Shown here: positions 34,581 through 44,926 of the stretch, piece after piece
How the letters are laid out: each line of letters begins with the position of its first letter
How positions within the stretch are numbered: position 1 is the stretch's first letter
NCBI RefSeq assembly: GCF_900102055.1
Contig: NZ_FNBA01000001.1
Coordinates: 831,085-895,084 of the forward strand
Origin: Ulvibacter litoralis
GTDB taxonomy: Bacteria; Bacteroidota; Bacteroidia; Flavobacteriales; Flavobacteriaceae
Length of the DNA: 64,000 bases
Direction: 5' to 3'
Program-made: the position numbers and the translations under genes
Notes under the pieces: generated by a model
What the model saw: only the letters and a program-made list of their open reading frames with translations
What the model was told of the DNA's origin: nothing
The model's database searches: none

Positions 34581-34820
34581 ATGAGTTGGAAAGCAGTTTT
34601 TGAAAGCGTACAATCTTTGACCGAAGATGTATTATTAACTCCATACAATGCATTACGCACTATGGAATTGGATAATTGGTGGATGGCTAATTTCGTATCT
34701 TGGATTTTAATGGCAATTGGATTTGTTGCCTTTATCTACTGGATGGGCGAATTGAAAAAATACGACGATAACGATGAAGAGGACAAAACGTCTACTTCTC
34801 ACTCCTTTTTAGGAAAATAA
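34581..34820 (+). CDS. DUF6341 single-pass membrane protein
   Basis: A 79-residue protein with one membrane helix (about 36-56, with NWWMANFVSWILMAIGF before it) and an acidic cytoplasmic tail (KKYDDNDEEDK). The start is ATG 34581, beginning MSWKAVFESV, downstream of the promoter box. It is divergent from the DUF6427 gene, and the two families seem to travel together, so they may form one membrane complex. Function unknown. Confidence 0.75.
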   Translation: MSWKAVFESVQSLTEDVLLTPYNALRTMELDNWWMANFVSWILMAIGFVAFIYWMGELKKYDDNDEEDKTSTSHSFLGK

Positions 34821-34827
34821 AAATATT

Positions 34828-34854
34828 AAAAAAGCCTTTTAACAAGGCCTTTTT
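34828..34854. terminator. Bidirectional terminator between DUF6341 and purD
   Basis: AAAAAAGCCTT pairs with AAGGCCTTTTT (one mismatch) around a 5-base loop, with T runs in both directions, between two convergent genes. Confidence 0.8.
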
Positions 34855-34860
34855 AACACC

Positions 34861-36132
34861 TTACAAATCGAAACCGATATCGGTTCTATAATACATCCTG
34901 TCAAAAGATAGTTTTTCTATGTTTTTATAGGATTTTTTTAGTGCCTTTTTGTAATCAACATCCAGCGACGTCACTGCAATAACACGTCCGCCGTTTGTGA
35001 CAACTTTCCCTTCTTTTTCAGTCGTTCCTGCGTGAAAAACAATCGAATCTTCGATCGTTTCGATTCCTTTAATCTCTTTTCCTTTTTCGTAGGCTTCTGG
35101 ATAACCTCCCGATACAAGCATCACTGTTGTTGCTGCGCGAGGGTCTAACTTTAATGAAACTTCATTTAATTTCTGAAGTGATGTTGCTTCAAATAATTCG
35201 ACCAAGTCACTTTCAATTCTAGGTAATACCACTTCTGTTTCTGGATCGCCCATACGCACATTGTATTCAATAACCAACGGTTCGTCCCCCACTTTTATCA
35301 ATCCGATAAACACAAACCCTTTGTAATCGATATTTTCTTTTTGAAGTCCGTTAACCGTAGGTTTTACAATCCGTTCTTCTATTTTCTGCATCAATACCTC
35401 ATCTGCAAATGGAACTGGAGAAATCGCTCCCATTCCGCCGGTATTTAAACCTTTATCGCCTTCACCAATACGCTTGTAATCTTTCGCTGTGGGAAGTACT
35501 TTGTAATTTTTTCCGTCCGTAAGCACAAACACACTCAGTTCAATTCCGTCCAAAAACTCTTCAATCACCACCTTCGAACTCGCTACACCAAACTTGCTGT
35601 GCGACAACATATTTTCTAATTCCTGTTGTGCTTCCGCAAGATCATTCAGAATTAAAACTCCTTTTCCTGCTGCCAAACCATCTGCCTTTAATACATACGG
35701 TGGTTTTAAAGTTTCGAGAAATTGCTTTCCTTCTGCTAAGGTTTCGTCTGTAAAACTTTGATACGCTGCGGTCGGAATTTTATGGGCAACCATAAACTCT
35801 TTGGCACGTTCTTTACTTCCTTCTAAAGCAGCTCCTTCTTTCGACGGACCAATAAGATGTACATTTTTTAAGGCTTCGGAAGCTTTAAAGTAATCGGCAA
35901 TTCCTAGAACTAAAGGATCTTCAGGACCTACGACTACCATTTCAATTTTGTTTGAAACTACAAATGCTTCGATTGCTGGAAAATCGGTTACAGAAAGTGC
36001 TACGTTCGTTGCAATTGTGGCAGTTCCTGCGTTTCCTGGTGCTACAAATAAAGCATCACAACGCTTACTTTGAGCTATTTTATATGCAAATGTATGTTCG
36101 CGGCCACCGGATCCTAAAATTAAAATGTTCAT
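34861..36132 (-). CDS. purD: Phosphoribosylamine--glycine ligase
   Basis: Catalyses the second step of purine synthesis: phosphoribosylamine, glycine and ATP to GAR. The 423-residue protein has the N-terminal [12 protein letters not shown] signature, the ATP-grasp domain with [15 protein letters not shown] (about 147-161) and the conserved [10 protein letters not shown] (about 230-239), and the metal-site motif [17 protein letters not shown] near 283-299. A promoter box is 23 bases upstream. The gene is isolated from other purine genes here. Confidence 0.97.
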   Translation of the reverse strand: MNILILGSGGREHTFAYKIAQSKRCDALFVAPGNAGTATIATNVALSVTDFPAIEAFVVSNKIEMVVVGPEDPLVLGIADYFKASEALKNVHLIGPSKEGAALEGSKERAKEFMVAHKIPTAAYQSFTDETLAEGKQFLETLKPPYVLKADGLAAGKGVLILNDLAEAQQELENMLSHSKFGVASSKVVIEEFLDGIELSVFVLTDGKNYKVLPTAKDYKRIGEGDKGLNTGGMGAISPVPFADEVLMQKIEERIVKPTVNGLQKENIDYKGFVFIGLIKVGDEPLVIEYNVRMGDPETEVVLPRIESDLVELFEATSLQKLNEVSLKLDPRAATTVMLVSGGYPEAYEKGKEIKGIETIEDSIVFHAGTTEKEGKVVTNGGRVIAVTSLDVDYKKALKKSYKNIEKLSFDRMYYRTDIGFDL

Positions 36133-36155
36133 TGAGGTACGTTTTGTTTGAAGTG

Positions 36156-36163
36156 CAAAAATA
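36156..36163 (-). promoter_or_regulatory. -7 promoter box for purD
   Basis: TATTTTTG on the minus strand, 23 bases before the purD ATG. Confidence 0.45.
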
Positions 36164-36198
36164 ATTGTTTGTAAATTGACCTACTAATTTTTTATAGA

Positions 36199-37506
36199 TT
36201 GAATTTATTTGAAAGTACATTAAAACTGAACGGTTTTCCAATTTCGGAAGCGAAAAAGAGACTGCAAGAGATTCAGGAAATTTCGGAAGCCGACTATGAA
36301 GCCTATGTAACTAAGGCTAGAATGGACATTGTTATGTTTCACCTGAACGAGAATCCGTTCTACCAATCGTTTGTGGGAAGCAAAACTGTTCCGCAATGGA
36401 AGGACCTTCCGATACTTCAAAAAAAGGACCTTCAGAAGCCTTTAAAAGAGCGTCTTTCTAAGGGATACGCCGAAAAAAACTGTTATCAAAATAAAACGTC
36501 CGGATCGAGCGGACATCCTTTTGTGTTTGCAAAAGATAAAATGTGCCATGCGCTTACGTGGGCCGAAATTTTAGATCGTTTTGGATGGTATAATATCAAT
36601 TTCAACACTTCGCTACAGGCGCGTTTTTACGGAATTCCGTTAGATACTGTGGGCTATCAAAAAGAACGATTTAAAGATCGTTTAAGCAGCAGATATCGGT
36701 TTCCTATCTTTGATCTTTCAGAAGAAAAACTGGAACTTTTTTTAGAAAAATTCCGAAGTAAAAAATTTGATTACATCAATGGATATACCAGCTCAATTGT
36801 GTTGTTTGCTAAGTTTCTAAAGAAAAAAAATATAGTATTAACCACCATTTGCCCTAGCTTAAAACAATGCATCGTTACGAGTGAAATGTTGTACGATTCG
36901 GATAAAAAACTGCTTGAAACTACTTTTGGTGTGCCTGTGATTAACGAATACGGTGCGAGCGAATTGGACTTGATTGCTTTTACCAATGCGCAAGATGAAT
37001 TTGTGGTGAATAGCGAGACTTTGTTTGTTGAAATTGTTGATGAAAACAATCAGCCAGTTCTACACGGAGAATCGGGACGTATTATCATCACCTCCCTTTA
37101 CAACAAAGCACATCCCTTGATTCGGTATGATGTTGGTGATACTGGAATTTTATCGCCAGCGAGTACCTTCAAAAAACCTATTTTACAGCAACTTGTTGGG
37201 AGAACGAACGACGTGGCAACGCTTCCAAGTGGGAAAACAGTTCCTGGTTTGACGTTTTATTACGTGACGAAAAGTGTGATTGAAGACGACGGAAATGTGA
37301 GTGAATTTGTAATTGAACAAACGGCTTTAGACACCTTTAAAATTACCTATGTTTCTGAAAAAGCATTGACTTCGGAAGAAATTTCAACGATTAAAAAGGC
37401 GCTCTACACCTATTTGGAAGAAGGTCTTACCCTTACTTTTGAAAGAGTATCGGTGCTCAACCGAAACAATCGCGGAAAACTGAAGCAGTTTATTTCGAAC
37501 CTATAA
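36199..37506 (+). CDS. CapK/PaaK-family adenylate-forming enzyme
   Basis: A 435-residue member of the phenylacetate-CoA ligase / coenzyme F390 synthetase-like group found in capsule loci (CapK). The ATP-binding loop is TSGSSGHPFVF (about 99-109), followed by the EYGASELD motif near 251-258 and the RYDVGDTG segment near 312-319. Such proteins activate a carboxylate as an acyl-adenylate. It borders the polysaccharide block, so it may decorate the glycan with an acyl or amino-acid group; the substrate is unknown. The start is TTG 36199, as no ATG is available before residue 40. It overlaps the convergent GT2 gene by 6 bases. Confidence 0.82.
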   Translation: MNLFESTLKLNGFPISEAKKRLQEIQEISEADYEAYVTKARMDIVMFHLNENPFYQSFVGSKTVPQWKDLPILQKKDLQKPLKERLSKGYAEKNCYQNKTSGSSGHPFVFAKDKMCHALTWAEILDRFGWYNINFNTSLQARFYGIPLDTVGYQKERFKDRLSSRYRFPIFDLSEEKLELFLEKFRSKKFDYINGYTSSIVLFAKFLKKKNIVLTTICPSLKQCIVTSEMLYDSDKKLLETTFGVPVINEYGASELDLIAFTNAQDEFVVNSETLFVEIVDENNQPVLHGESGRIIITSLYNKAHPLIRYDVGDTGILSPASTFKKPILQQLVGRTNDVATLPSGKTVPGLTFYYVTKSVIEDDGNVSEFVIEQTALDTFKITYVSEKALTSEEISTIKKALYTYLEEGLTLTFERVSVLNRNNRGKLKQFISNL

Positions 37507-38310
37507 TTTTTCTATTTGTTTGGGTCTTTCAACAAAGTATTCCCAGAAAAACAAGCCTAAATAATACACAGAAGCTATTTTAGAATGGCCTGCGTAGGTT
37601 CGGTAAAAATTATAATTATGCTTTATCAGCTTAAATTTATTGGCGCTCATCGAATTGGGGTGTACGCGATAAAAAGCCAGATCTTCCTGAAGCCCAAGCG
37701 CGGGTTTACCGCTTCTTTTAATGGCTTCTAACCAAACCGCCCAATCTTGTCGTTTTCGGATGTTAGGCGCGAGTATTTTGCCTAAAACGGACGCATTGTA
37801 GATTCCTGTTAAGTTTCCGACGTAATTATTACTATGCTGCTTTTTATACGACAGTGAAGGCAATGCGATAACGCGTTTGTACAAAGAATTTCCAACCTCA
37901 TCAACATGTACGTAGCTTGTATACGAGACATCGCAAGAGTTGTTTTGCATAAACTGAAGTTGTTTTTCCAGTTTTTGAGGGTGCCACATATCATCTGAGT
38001 CTAAAAATGCAATGTAGGTTCCTGTTGCTAGTTCTGTAGCGTGGTTTCTACACACAGCTGCACCACGGTTTTCGGAAGAGGGTATTACTTTAATTCGGTC
38101 ATCGGTACGCGCAAAATCATTCACAAGTACTAAAGAGTTGTCTGTAGACAGATCGTCCACTACAATAAGCTCCCAATGCGCGTACGTTTGTTTTTGAATA
38201 CTAGTAATGGTTTCAGAAATATAATCTGCTGCATTATACAGCGGGGTGATAATGGAAACAAGGGGGTTCCCTTTTAGATTAATATGCTTTTTCTTCTCCT
38301 CGTATGGCAT
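37501..38310 (-). CDS. Glycosyltransferase family 2
   Basis: A 269-residue GT-A enzyme with the GT2 opening VSIITPLYNAADYI, the nucleotide-binding IVVDDLSTDNS, the NRGAAVCRNHA segment and the DSDD metal motif (FLDSDDMW). The C-terminal half reads QDWAVWLEAIKR, as in capsule GTs. The ATG 38310 overlaps the upstream sugar-transferase gene by 32 bases; a TTG at 38331 is an alternative. It would extend the lipid-linked sugar made by that neighbour. Confidence 0.88.
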   Translation of the reverse strand: MPYEEKKKHINLKGNPLVSIITPLYNAADYISETITSIQKQTYAHWELIVVDDLSTDNSLVLVNDFARTDDRIKVIPSSENRGAAVCRNHATELATGTYIAFLDSDDMWHPQKLEKQLQFMQNNSCDVSYTSYVHVDEVGNSLYKRVIALPSLSYKKQHSNNYVGNLTGIYNASVLGKILAPNIRKRQDWAVWLEAIKRSGKPALGLQEDLAFYRVHPNSMSANKFKLIKHNYNFYRTYAGHSKIASVYYLGLFFWEYFVERPKQIEKL

Positions 38311-39634
38311 TGTAAACGGTCTGAAAAACAATTTTTATATCTAATAATAACGACCAGTTTTCTAAATAGAAAATATCGTATTTCACACGGTTAATAATAT
38401 CGTCGTCATTTTCTACTTCCCCTCTATAACCACTCACTTGCGCAAGACCTGTGATTCCTGGTTTGATAAAATGACGCACCATAAATTTGTCAATACGTCC
38501 CGCATACATTTCTGTGTGACTCACCATATGCGGTCGAGGCCCCACAACAGACATTTCGCCTTTTAACACATTAATAAACTGTGGCAGTTCGTCTATACTC
38601 GTCTTTCTTATAATTCTACCTACCCTAGTAACTCGTGCATCTCCCTTAACTGCTTGAAATAAATGCGCTGTTGGACTCGGCTTCATAGACCTAAACTTAT
38701 AACAAAAAAACTCTTTGTAATCTAAGCCGTTTCTCTTTTGCTTAAAAAACACGGGGCCTTTAGATTCTAGTTTAATGGCAAGCGCAAGTAAGGGCGTTAA
38801 CCAAGATAAAAGTCCGACAATAATTGTTAATGATAAGAGAATATCAAACGTTCTTTTTATGAACTTATTTAGAGGTTCATCAATCGGAATCTTCCGAAGA
38901 GACAAAATAGGTAAAACACCGTAGTAAGTGAAATCGAGTTTTTTAGTATAGATGTCTTTATTATCGGGTAAAAACTTTAATATTTTAAGGTTATTATCTG
39001 TGAAATCGATGAGTTTATTTAAGTTTTCGTTGTTCAATTCTGCTACGGAAGAATATATTTCATCAATATTATTTTCCATCACATAATCAAAACAATCTTG
39101 CAACGTACTCTTATTGTTTCCTTTTAAATCAAATGTTTTTTGAAGCTGATACCCTAATTCTGGACGATCTAAAAACAATTTACGCAATTGCTCTGTTTTC
39201 TGATTTAAACCAATGATAACTACTTTTCTAGTATTCCCTCCTAGAAAAAGGCGGTATTTTTTAAGTAGGTAATAAATAGCAAATTTTATGACCCCTATTA
39301 ATAACATCGTTGTAAAAACATACCGTATTATATCGTATGAATCTACTTGAAGTTCATTGTAAAAACCGAAAAAAGCAAATACAACTAAAAAGAACACGAT
39401 CGCTTGCTTTCCAACTAACGAGAATAACCTTGAAACATGCGTAAATCTATAAATTTCGTAAAAGCTCGATTTCAAAGAAACAACAACCCAAGCAATTGAA
39501 ATAAAAAAAATATAATTAAAGAAAAGAAAGTCTTGAAGAAAAAAATTATACGCTAAAATATGAATGATAGATAGATCTATTCCATATGAAATGGGTCTTA
39601 AAAATCCCGAATATCTCCCACTTCTAAATATCAT
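38279..39634 (-). CDS. Polyprenyl-phosphate sugar-1-phosphate transferase (WbaP/WcaJ-type)
   Basis: The initiating enzyme: moves a sugar 1-phosphate from an NDP-sugar to undecaprenyl phosphate. The 451-residue protein has four N-terminal membrane segments (to about residue 125), a CoA-binding-like Rossmann region (about 140-240), another membrane segment (about 265-285), and the catalytic bac_transf domain with KRTFDILLS, FRSMKPS, RKTSIDELPQ and VGPRPHM (about 350-375). A promoter box is 50 bases upstream. It pairs with the overlapping GT2 gene. Confidence 0.93.
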   Translation of the reverse strand: MIFRSGRYSGFLRPISYGIDLSIIHILAYNFFLQDFLFFNYIFFISIAWVVVSLKSSFYEIYRFTHVSRLFSLVGKQAIVFFLVVFAFFGFYNELQVDSYDIIRYVFTTMLLIGVIKFAIYYLLKKYRLFLGGNTRKVVIIGLNQKTEQLRKLFLDRPELGYQLQKTFDLKGNNKSTLQDCFDYVMENNIDEIYSSVAELNNENLNKLIDFTDNNLKILKFLPDNKDIYTKKLDFTYYGVLPILSLRKIPIDEPLNKFIKRTFDILLSLTIIVGLLSWLTPLLALAIKLESKGPVFFKQKRNGLDYKEFFCYKFRSMKPSPTAHLFQAVKGDARVTRVGRIIRKTSIDELPQFINVLKGEMSVVGPRPHMVSHTEMYAGRIDKFMVRHFIKPGITGLAQVSGYRGEVENDDDIINRVKYDIFYLENWSLLLDIKIVFQTVYNAIRGEEKAY

Positions 39635-39683
39635 TCCTGTTTAAATTCTATTTTAGTTAATTCTTATCTTTTTTATTCGCGTG

Positions 39684-39691
39684 CAAAAGTA
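39684..39691 (-). promoter_or_regulatory. -7 promoter box for the initiating sugar transferase
   Basis: TACTTTTG on the minus strand, about 50 bases before the ATG at 39634. Confidence 0.4.
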
Positions 39692-39709
39692 CAATATGTA
39701 TTGTTTCCT

Positions 39710-40930
39710 TTAAGCTTTTATATCATTGTTTCTTAATGGATGGTATTGTGTCAATAAAATGATAAATACAAACCCAGCATAATAAGCTCCTAACTGTCTA
39801 TGAAAAACGTTTTCCATTAAAAAATAGGACGTCACTACAACTAGTAAAGCAGTTAAGAAAAAGTCTTTTCTATTTTTAATGAATAAGGAAATTAAAAATG
39901 CTGTAAAGAGTATAATTGCAAACAAGCCTGCGCTTAAATAAAAATCTATAAATTGGTTGTGTGTATTATAGCGCTCAGAAACAAATGTATTTCTTTTAAC
40001 TTCATTATCAATTTCGGTGGTATAACAGTTTGCTAAGTTATCTTTTGTTCCTGCAAAACCTAGTCCTTTTAAGTTTAGCCCTTTTTCCTTTATCACAATA
40101 TTAGAACAATGCCAAACAACGGTTCTAACGTCCCAAGTGAGTGAGTTTTTGATGAAATCTGTTTTGGTTATTAAAACAGATTTAACAAAACCTTCTTTCT
40201 TCAAATCTTTTGTAAAAACAGTATATACAACACAAGAGACTGTTATTAATACAAGAGTCGCTATAACTTTACGGCTTTTGTGCTTCCCATAAAATTGCCT
40301 AAGTATTATAAGAACTAGCAGTATTAATAGGGCTATTTTTGAGACAATTAGGATTAAGAAAAGTACATTGATAATAATGTTGGCTAAGTAATACCGATTA
40401 TTAGGATGAAACTTTGGTTTAAAAGAATTATATGAAATTAAAATACTTAAAACTGCTAAAAAACCTAAATAGATTCTATCTATTAAAAGAGACTCTATAA
40501 GCATTGGATAATCATTAAAAATGACACTCTCCAGTTTGTTATTTACTATTATGATGTTTATTATCGAAAAAAGTATGGTCGCCAAAGATGAAAAAATAAT
40601 TACTTTTTTAAGCTTGACAATATCATTTATAGGAATGTACAGAACAAATAAGCCAAGACCTACAAAGACTTTTTTAATGATATTAAAATCTGTTTCAAAT
40701 CTCCCAAAAACTAGAGAATTTAAAATCAGAAAGAGAAAAAAAGAAGAGAAAAAAAGTGCTGGAGTGGTTGTGAGCTTCTTCAAATCTGATTTTGAAACCA
40801 CAAAAGGAAACGCTACAACCAATATTCCTAATAAGATATTTGGCAATACCCGTAAATAATTATCAAAGGGAAGCACCAAATACATCAAAAGGAAGGCATA
40901 CGGGTAAATGGCTCCAAGAAGTATTTTCAT
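39710..40930 (-). CDS. O-antigen ligase/polymerase-like membrane protein (Wzy family), 1 of 4
   Basis: A 406-residue protein with about 11 membrane segments and the Wzy_C-type periplasmic loop carrying LGFAGTKDNLANCY and the YNTHNQFIDFYLSAGLF motif (about 315-335). Proteins of this type polymerise lipid-linked repeats or ligate them to lipid A. It follows the UXS gene in direction of transcription with a 76-base gap. Which of the four similar proteins in the region is polymerase or ligase cannot be told. Confidence 0.78.
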   Translation of the reverse strand: MKILLGAIYPYAFLLMYLVLPFDNYLRVLPNILLGILVVAFPFVVSKSDLKKLTTTPALFFSSFFLFLILNSLVFGRFETDFNIIKKVFVGLGLFVLYIPINDIVKLKKVIIFSSLATILFSIINIIIVNNKLESVIFNDYPMLIESLLIDRIYLGFLAVLSILISYNSFKPKFHPNNRYYLANIIINVLFLILIVSKIALLILLVLIILRQFYGKHKSRKVIATLVLITVSCVVYTVFTKDLKKEGFVKSVLITKTDFIKNSLTWDVRTVVWHCSNIVIKEKGLNLKGLGFAGTKDNLANCYTTEIDNEVKRNTFVSERYNTHNQFIDFYLSAGLFAIILFTAFLISLFIKNRKDFFLTALLVVVTSYFLMENVFHRQLGAYYAGFVFIILLTQYHPLRNNDIKA

Positions 40931-41006
40931 AGGGGGTTGTTAAATTTTACCGAAAGATAAAAAACTAAGCTGTAACAGCACTTACGAAGTACCGCTATTT
41001 TTTTAT

Positions 41007-41993
41007 TTACTTAATATGTTTCGAAAAATCTTTATGCTCACTCTTTTGTAAGTCTTCTTTAGAAAGATTTTTGAAATAATTATAAGTAAGCTTCATTCCT
41101 TCTGCCCTAGACACTTCAGGCTCCCAATTAAGAATTTCTTTCGCTTTTGAAATATCTGGTTGTCGTTGTAATGGATCGTCTTTTGGTAAAGGTTCAAATA
41201 CAATTTTTTGTGTGGTACCTGTAAGTTTAATGACCTCCTTCGCAAAATCTAAAATGGTGATTTCGTTCGGGTTTCCAATATTTACGGGTAAAGAATAATC
41301 ACTAAGTAATAAATTATACAATCCTCTAATTTGATCATCAACATAACAAAAAGAGCGTGTTTGCAGTCCATCACCAAAAACGGTTAAATCTTCTCCACGT
41401 AGTGCTTGTCCAATAAAGGCAGGTATTACTCTACCGTCATTGAGGCGCATTCTAGGACCGTAGGTGTTAAATATTCGGGCAATTCGAGTTTCTATGCCAT
41501 GAAAACGGTGGTATGCCATCGTAATGGATTCTTGAAAACGTTTTGCTTCATCGTAAACGCCTCTTGGTCCGATAGTATTTACGTTTCCGTAGTATTCTTC
41601 TGTTTGCGGATGTACCAACGGATCTCCATATACTTCCGAAGTAGAAGCTATTAAAATTCGGGCATTTTTTTCCTTCGCCAATCCTAATAAATTATGCGTC
41701 CCTAACGAGCCTACTTTCAAAGTCTGAATTGGTATTTTAAGATAATCTATTGGGCTTGCTGGAGAGGCGAAATGAAGAATATAATCAACCTTTCCTGGCA
41801 CGTGTACAAACTTGGTAATATCGTGATGGTGAAATTCAAAGAATTCATTTTTAAAAAGGTGTGCGATATTTTTTAAATCACCCGTAATGAGATTGTCCAT
41901 CGCGATTACCTCATACCCTTCTTTTATAAACTTATCGCAAAGATGAGATCCTAAAAACCCAGCAGCACCTGTAATTAAAACTCTCTTATTCAT
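41007..41993 (-). CDS. uxs: UDP-glucuronate decarboxylase (UDP-xylose synthase)
   Basis: Converts UDP-glucuronate to UDP-xylose and CO2. The 328-residue extended SDR has the NAD-binding [10 protein letters not shown] (about 9-18) and the catalytic Tyr147/Lys151 pair in GVYDEAKR, which is the UXS hallmark, plus [10 protein letters not shown]. It overlaps the preceding ugd gene by one base, so its substrate is made by its neighbour. The product, UDP-xylose, suggests xylose or an arabinose-type sugar in the surface glycan. Confidence 0.92.
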   Translation of the reverse strand: MNKRVLITGAAGFLGSHLCDKFIKEGYEVIAMDNLITGDLKNIAHLFKNEFFEFHHHDITKFVHVPGKVDYILHFASPASPIDYLKIPIQTLKVGSLGTHNLLGLAKEKNARILIASTSEVYGDPLVHPQTEEYYGNVNTIGPRGVYDEAKRFQESITMAYHRFHGIETRIARIFNTYGPRMRLNDGRVIPAFIGQALRGEDLTVFGDGLQTRSFCYVDDQIRGLYNLLLSDYSLPVNIGNPNEITILDFAKEVIKLTGTTQKIVFEPLPKDDPLQRQPDISKAKEILNWEPEVSRAEGMKLTYNYFKNLSKEDLQKSEHKDFSKHIK

Positions 41994-43303
41994 TAATTTA
42001 TTTCTTTTCTCCCTATAGAAATATACGTAAACCCTTCGGCCTGCAAATCTTCAGTATTGTATAAGTTTCTTCCATCAAAAATTGCAGGTTGATTTAATAA
42101 CCCTTTAAGTTTCTGAAAGTTGGGGGTTCTAAATATACTCCATTCGGTACAAATAAGGAGAGCATCTGCTCCTTCAGTAGCACCATACATAGAATCTGCA
42201 TAAGTCAATGTGTTTCCAAATGACTTTTTAATATTAGGCATTGCTTCTGGATCAAAAACAGTTAGTTCTGCACCCTTTTCAAGTAATGCTTTCATCATAT
42301 AAATTGAAGGAGCCTCTCGTATATCGTCCGTTTCTGGCTTAAACGCAAGACCCCAAACTGCAATTTTTTTACCTGTAAGATTGTTTCCTAAATAAGCTTC
42401 TATTTTTGGAAGTAACACTGTTTTTTGAGCATCATTCACCTTGATTACCGATTCTAATATTTTAAAATCATAGTCCTTGTCTTTTCCTGCTTTCCGAAGT
42501 GCTTTCACATCTTTTGGAAAACAAGAACCTCCATATCCTATTCCTGGAAACAAGAAACGTTTTCCTATTCGTGAGTCTGATCCCATACCAGCTCTAACTT
42601 TATCTACATCGGCACCTACTTTCTCACAATAGTTAGCAATCTCGTTCATAAACGTGATTTTAGTGGCTAAAAATGAATTTGCAGCATATTTTGTTAACTC
42701 TGCCGATTTCTCATCCATCACAATAATTGGATTGCCAGAACGAACAAACGGACTGTAAAGGCGCTGCATTAGTTTCGTTGCTTTATCACTACTAGAGCCA
42801 ATAATAATACGCTCGGGTTTTAAAAAGTCATCGACTGCAAATCCTTCTCTTAAAAATTCAGGGTTAGACACAACATCGAAATCGCAGCTTGCATTTGCTG
42901 CAATAACAGCATGTACTTTTTCAGCAGTTCCCACAGGAACTGTACTCTTATCTACAATCACTTTATACGATTGTATTTTCTTTCCAATTTCTTCAGAAAC
43001 ATTTAAAACATACGACAAGTCTGCCGATCCATCTTCGTCTTCAGGTGTTGGTAGTGCTAAAAAAATAATTTCACCAAAAACCAACCCTTCATCCAAAGAT
43101 GTGGTGAATTTTAAACGATCTGCTTTAATATTTCTTTCAAACAAAACATCTAAGTGTGGTTCGTAAATTGGAACAACCCCGTTTTGCATTTTTGAAACTT
43201 TTTCAGCATCAATATCAACACAAATCACTTCATTTCCGGTTTCTGCCAGACATGTTCCTGTAACTAAGCCTACATATCCTGTTCCTACAACTGTTATTTT
43301 CAT
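41993..43303 (-). CDS. ugd: UDP-glucose 6-dehydrogenase
   Basis: Oxidises UDP-glucose to UDP-glucuronate with two NAD+. The 436-residue length is typical. The N-terminal Rossmann motif is [10 protein letters not shown] (7-16), the catalytic loop is [10 protein letters not shown] with Cys261, and the C-terminal domain has [16 protein letters not shown]. It is joined by 1-base overlaps to the WecG-like gene upstream and UXS downstream, so the three form one operon from a promoter at about 44.07 kb. Confidence 0.95.
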   Translation of the reverse strand: MKITVVGTGYVGLVTGTCLAETGNEVICVDIDAEKVSKMQNGVVPIYEPHLDVLFERNIKADRLKFTTSLDEGLVFGEIIFLALPTPEDEDGSADLSYVLNVSEEIGKKIQSYKVIVDKSTVPVGTAEKVHAVIAANASCDFDVVSNPEFLREGFAVDDFLKPERIIIGSSSDKATKLMQRLYSPFVRSGNPIIVMDEKSAELTKYAANSFLATKITFMNEIANYCEKVGADVDKVRAGMGSDSRIGKRFLFPGIGYGGSCFPKDVKALRKAGKDKDYDFKILESVIKVNDAQKTVLLPKIEAYLGNNLTGKKIAVWGLAFKPETDDIREAPSIYMMKALLEKGAELTVFDPEAMPNIKKSFGNTLTYADSMYGATEGADALLICTEWSIFRTPNFQKLKGLLNQPAIFDGRNLYNTEDLQAEGFTYISIGRKEIN

Positions 43304-44052
43304 TATTTCTTGTAGAATTTTTCTTTAAGTACTAAAAGTATGAATTTCGTATTACCTACTAAATACCGCTTCCACATACGTTTGGGTTCTTGTAAAAATC
43401 GATAAAACCATTCGAGTCCAGAATTTTGCATCCATTGTGGAGCACGTTTAATTTTACCTGCAAAGACATCGAAACTTCCACCAACGCCCATGATAAAATT
43501 GACCTTAGAAAGTGATTTTTTATGTTTGTGAAGAAAGTTTTCTTTTTTAGGGGAGGTTATGGCTACAAAAAGCATTTGAGCATCAGAATTAACAATATCA
43601 TTAATAATATCACATTCATCTTCTTCGTTAAAATAGCCGTTTCTATAGCCTGCAATAATAGATGATCTGTATTTTTTTTTGTAAATATCCACCAGTTTTA
43701 AAACAACCTCCTCTTTTGCACCAAGAAGGTAAATTTTATAGTTTTTTTTATGGGCCAATTCCACTAAGTTAGTCATTAAATCAGGCCCAGCGACACGTTC
43801 TTTTAAGGGCACACCTAAAAAATTTGATGCCCAGACTACTGCCTGTCCATCTACATTAACAATATCAGCGTTGTTAATGCTTTCTCGAAGCTCATTATCT
43901 TTTTGCAAACTGACCAGTACAGAGGCATTAACTGCCGCATGGTGCAGCTGCCTCTTTTCAGTAATGGCTTGCTCCACCAATACCAATGTATCCTGCATGG
44001 AAAGGTTATGAATATTGGAATTTAAAAAACTGATTTGAGAACCCATGTACAT
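43303..44052 (-). CDS. WecG/TagA/CpsF-family glycosyltransferase
   Basis: A 249-residue enzyme. The family signature is seen as VNADIVNVDGQAVVWASNFLG-like text near residues 60-75 (NADIVNVDGQ), GPDLM, and the KKENFLHKH and GVGGSFDVFAG motifs toward the C-terminus (about 165-200), ending GLEWFYRFLQEPKRMWKRY. These enzymes transfer ManNAc or ManNAcA to lipid-linked GlcNAc. UDP-ManNAcA could be supplied by WecB/WecC in block 2. Met1 (44052) and Met3 (44046) are both possible starts. Confidence 0.92.
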   Translation of the reverse strand: MYMGSQISFLNSNIHNLSMQDTLVLVEQAITEKRQLHHAAVNASVLVSLQKDNELRESINNADIVNVDGQAVVWASNFLGVPLKERVAGPDLMTNLVELAHKKNYKIYLLGAKEEVVLKLVDIYKKKYRSSIIAGYRNGYFNEEDECDIINDIVNSDAQMLFVAITSPKKENFLHKHKKSLSKVNFIMGVGGSFDVFAGKIKRAPQWMQNSGLEWFYRFLQEPKRMWKRYLVGNTKFILLVLKEKFYKK

Positions 44053-44068
44053 TAAGAAAACTAAGTGG

Positions 44069-44076
44069 CAAAAGTA
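44069..44076 (-). promoter_or_regulatory. -7 promoter box for the WecG-like/ugd/uxs operon
   Basis: TACTTTTG on the minus strand, 16 to 22 bases before the two possible ATGs. Confidence 0.5.
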
Positions 44077-44106
44077 GAGCTAATTGTAAATATATAAAAG
44101 AAACTT

Positions 44107-44832
44107 TTAATTTCTCTTTTTTAAAATAATGTATGCATAGCTAGTTAGTGCAGGGATGGGATTTTTAACAAGCCAATGTGCTTTTTTTTGTTCCAAATTA
44201 TCTAAAAGGGGCATTTTTTTTCTATAGTATCCATGTCCAAAAAAACCAACATATTCTATGACTTCAAAACCAAGTGCTTCAAATTTTTTAATCGATTTCA
44301 TTGAAGGCCCGCGACTCCAGCTATAATATGCCGGGAATTTTTCATGTTGGTAACGATCTCTGGGATTGAAAAAATTTAATAGCGTATCCGTAAATTTTTC
44401 CGGAAACATGCGATTTACTAAAAAGGGGAGTGCATATAATGTAGAAAAACAATGAACAGTAATACCCTCTGGTTCTAACAGATCATAAAGGTTTTTATAG
44501 TAAGTTTCTCCGTCTTTTATATGTTCATTAACCATTCTGCTGAAAATAAGTTGATATTTTTCTGAATGTGTTTTAGCAATGTTAGGTGTACATAAATCTG
44601 CCTCCCAAGTTGAATATATCGTTGAAGCCTTTAAAAGTTCTTCACCCGACAAGTCATTTGTAGTATATTGGATTCCTAAACTTGAGACAGTCTTTGGTGT
44701 GAGAGTAGGGTTTGCGCCAGATCCAATTTCCAACATCTTTTTGGAGTTGTATTTTTGCATCAATTGCAGTAAAAATTCTGGGGCTTTCTCCCATCCGGGA
44801 AATTCAGATGTATATCTATACTTTATGTTCAT
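44107..44832 (-). CDS. SAM-dependent methyltransferase (class I)
   Basis: A 241-residue protein with the class I SAM motif KMLEIGSGANPTL (about 32-44), an acidic TTNDLS motif II, and a FSRMVNEHIKDGETYYKNLYDLLEPEG segment as in methyltransf_11/23 proteins. The C-terminus (about 150-241) is of unclear fold with KKMPLLDN. It probably methylates a sugar or the reducing end of the surface polysaccharide. It stands alone between the WecG operon and a Wzy-like gene. Confidence 0.8.
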   Translation of the reverse strand: MNIKYRYTSEFPGWEKAPEFLLQLMQKYNSKKMLEIGSGANPTLTPKTVSSLGIQYTTNDLSGEELLKASTIYSTWEADLCTPNIAKTHSEKYQLIFSRMVNEHIKDGETYYKNLYDLLEPEGITVHCFSTLYALPFLVNRMFPEKFTDTLLNFFNPRDRYQHEKFPAYYSWSRGPSMKSIKKFEALGFEVIEYVGFFGHGYYRKKMPLLDNLEQKKAHWLVKNPIPALTSYAYIILKKRN

Positions 44833-44926
44833 ACTGTAAAAATACTCTTATTTAAAGAAAAATAATTTTTGTATTGACAGAGAATTTGAGCAATTAAAAA
44901 ATTGCTCAAATTCTACTTCATTAAAT

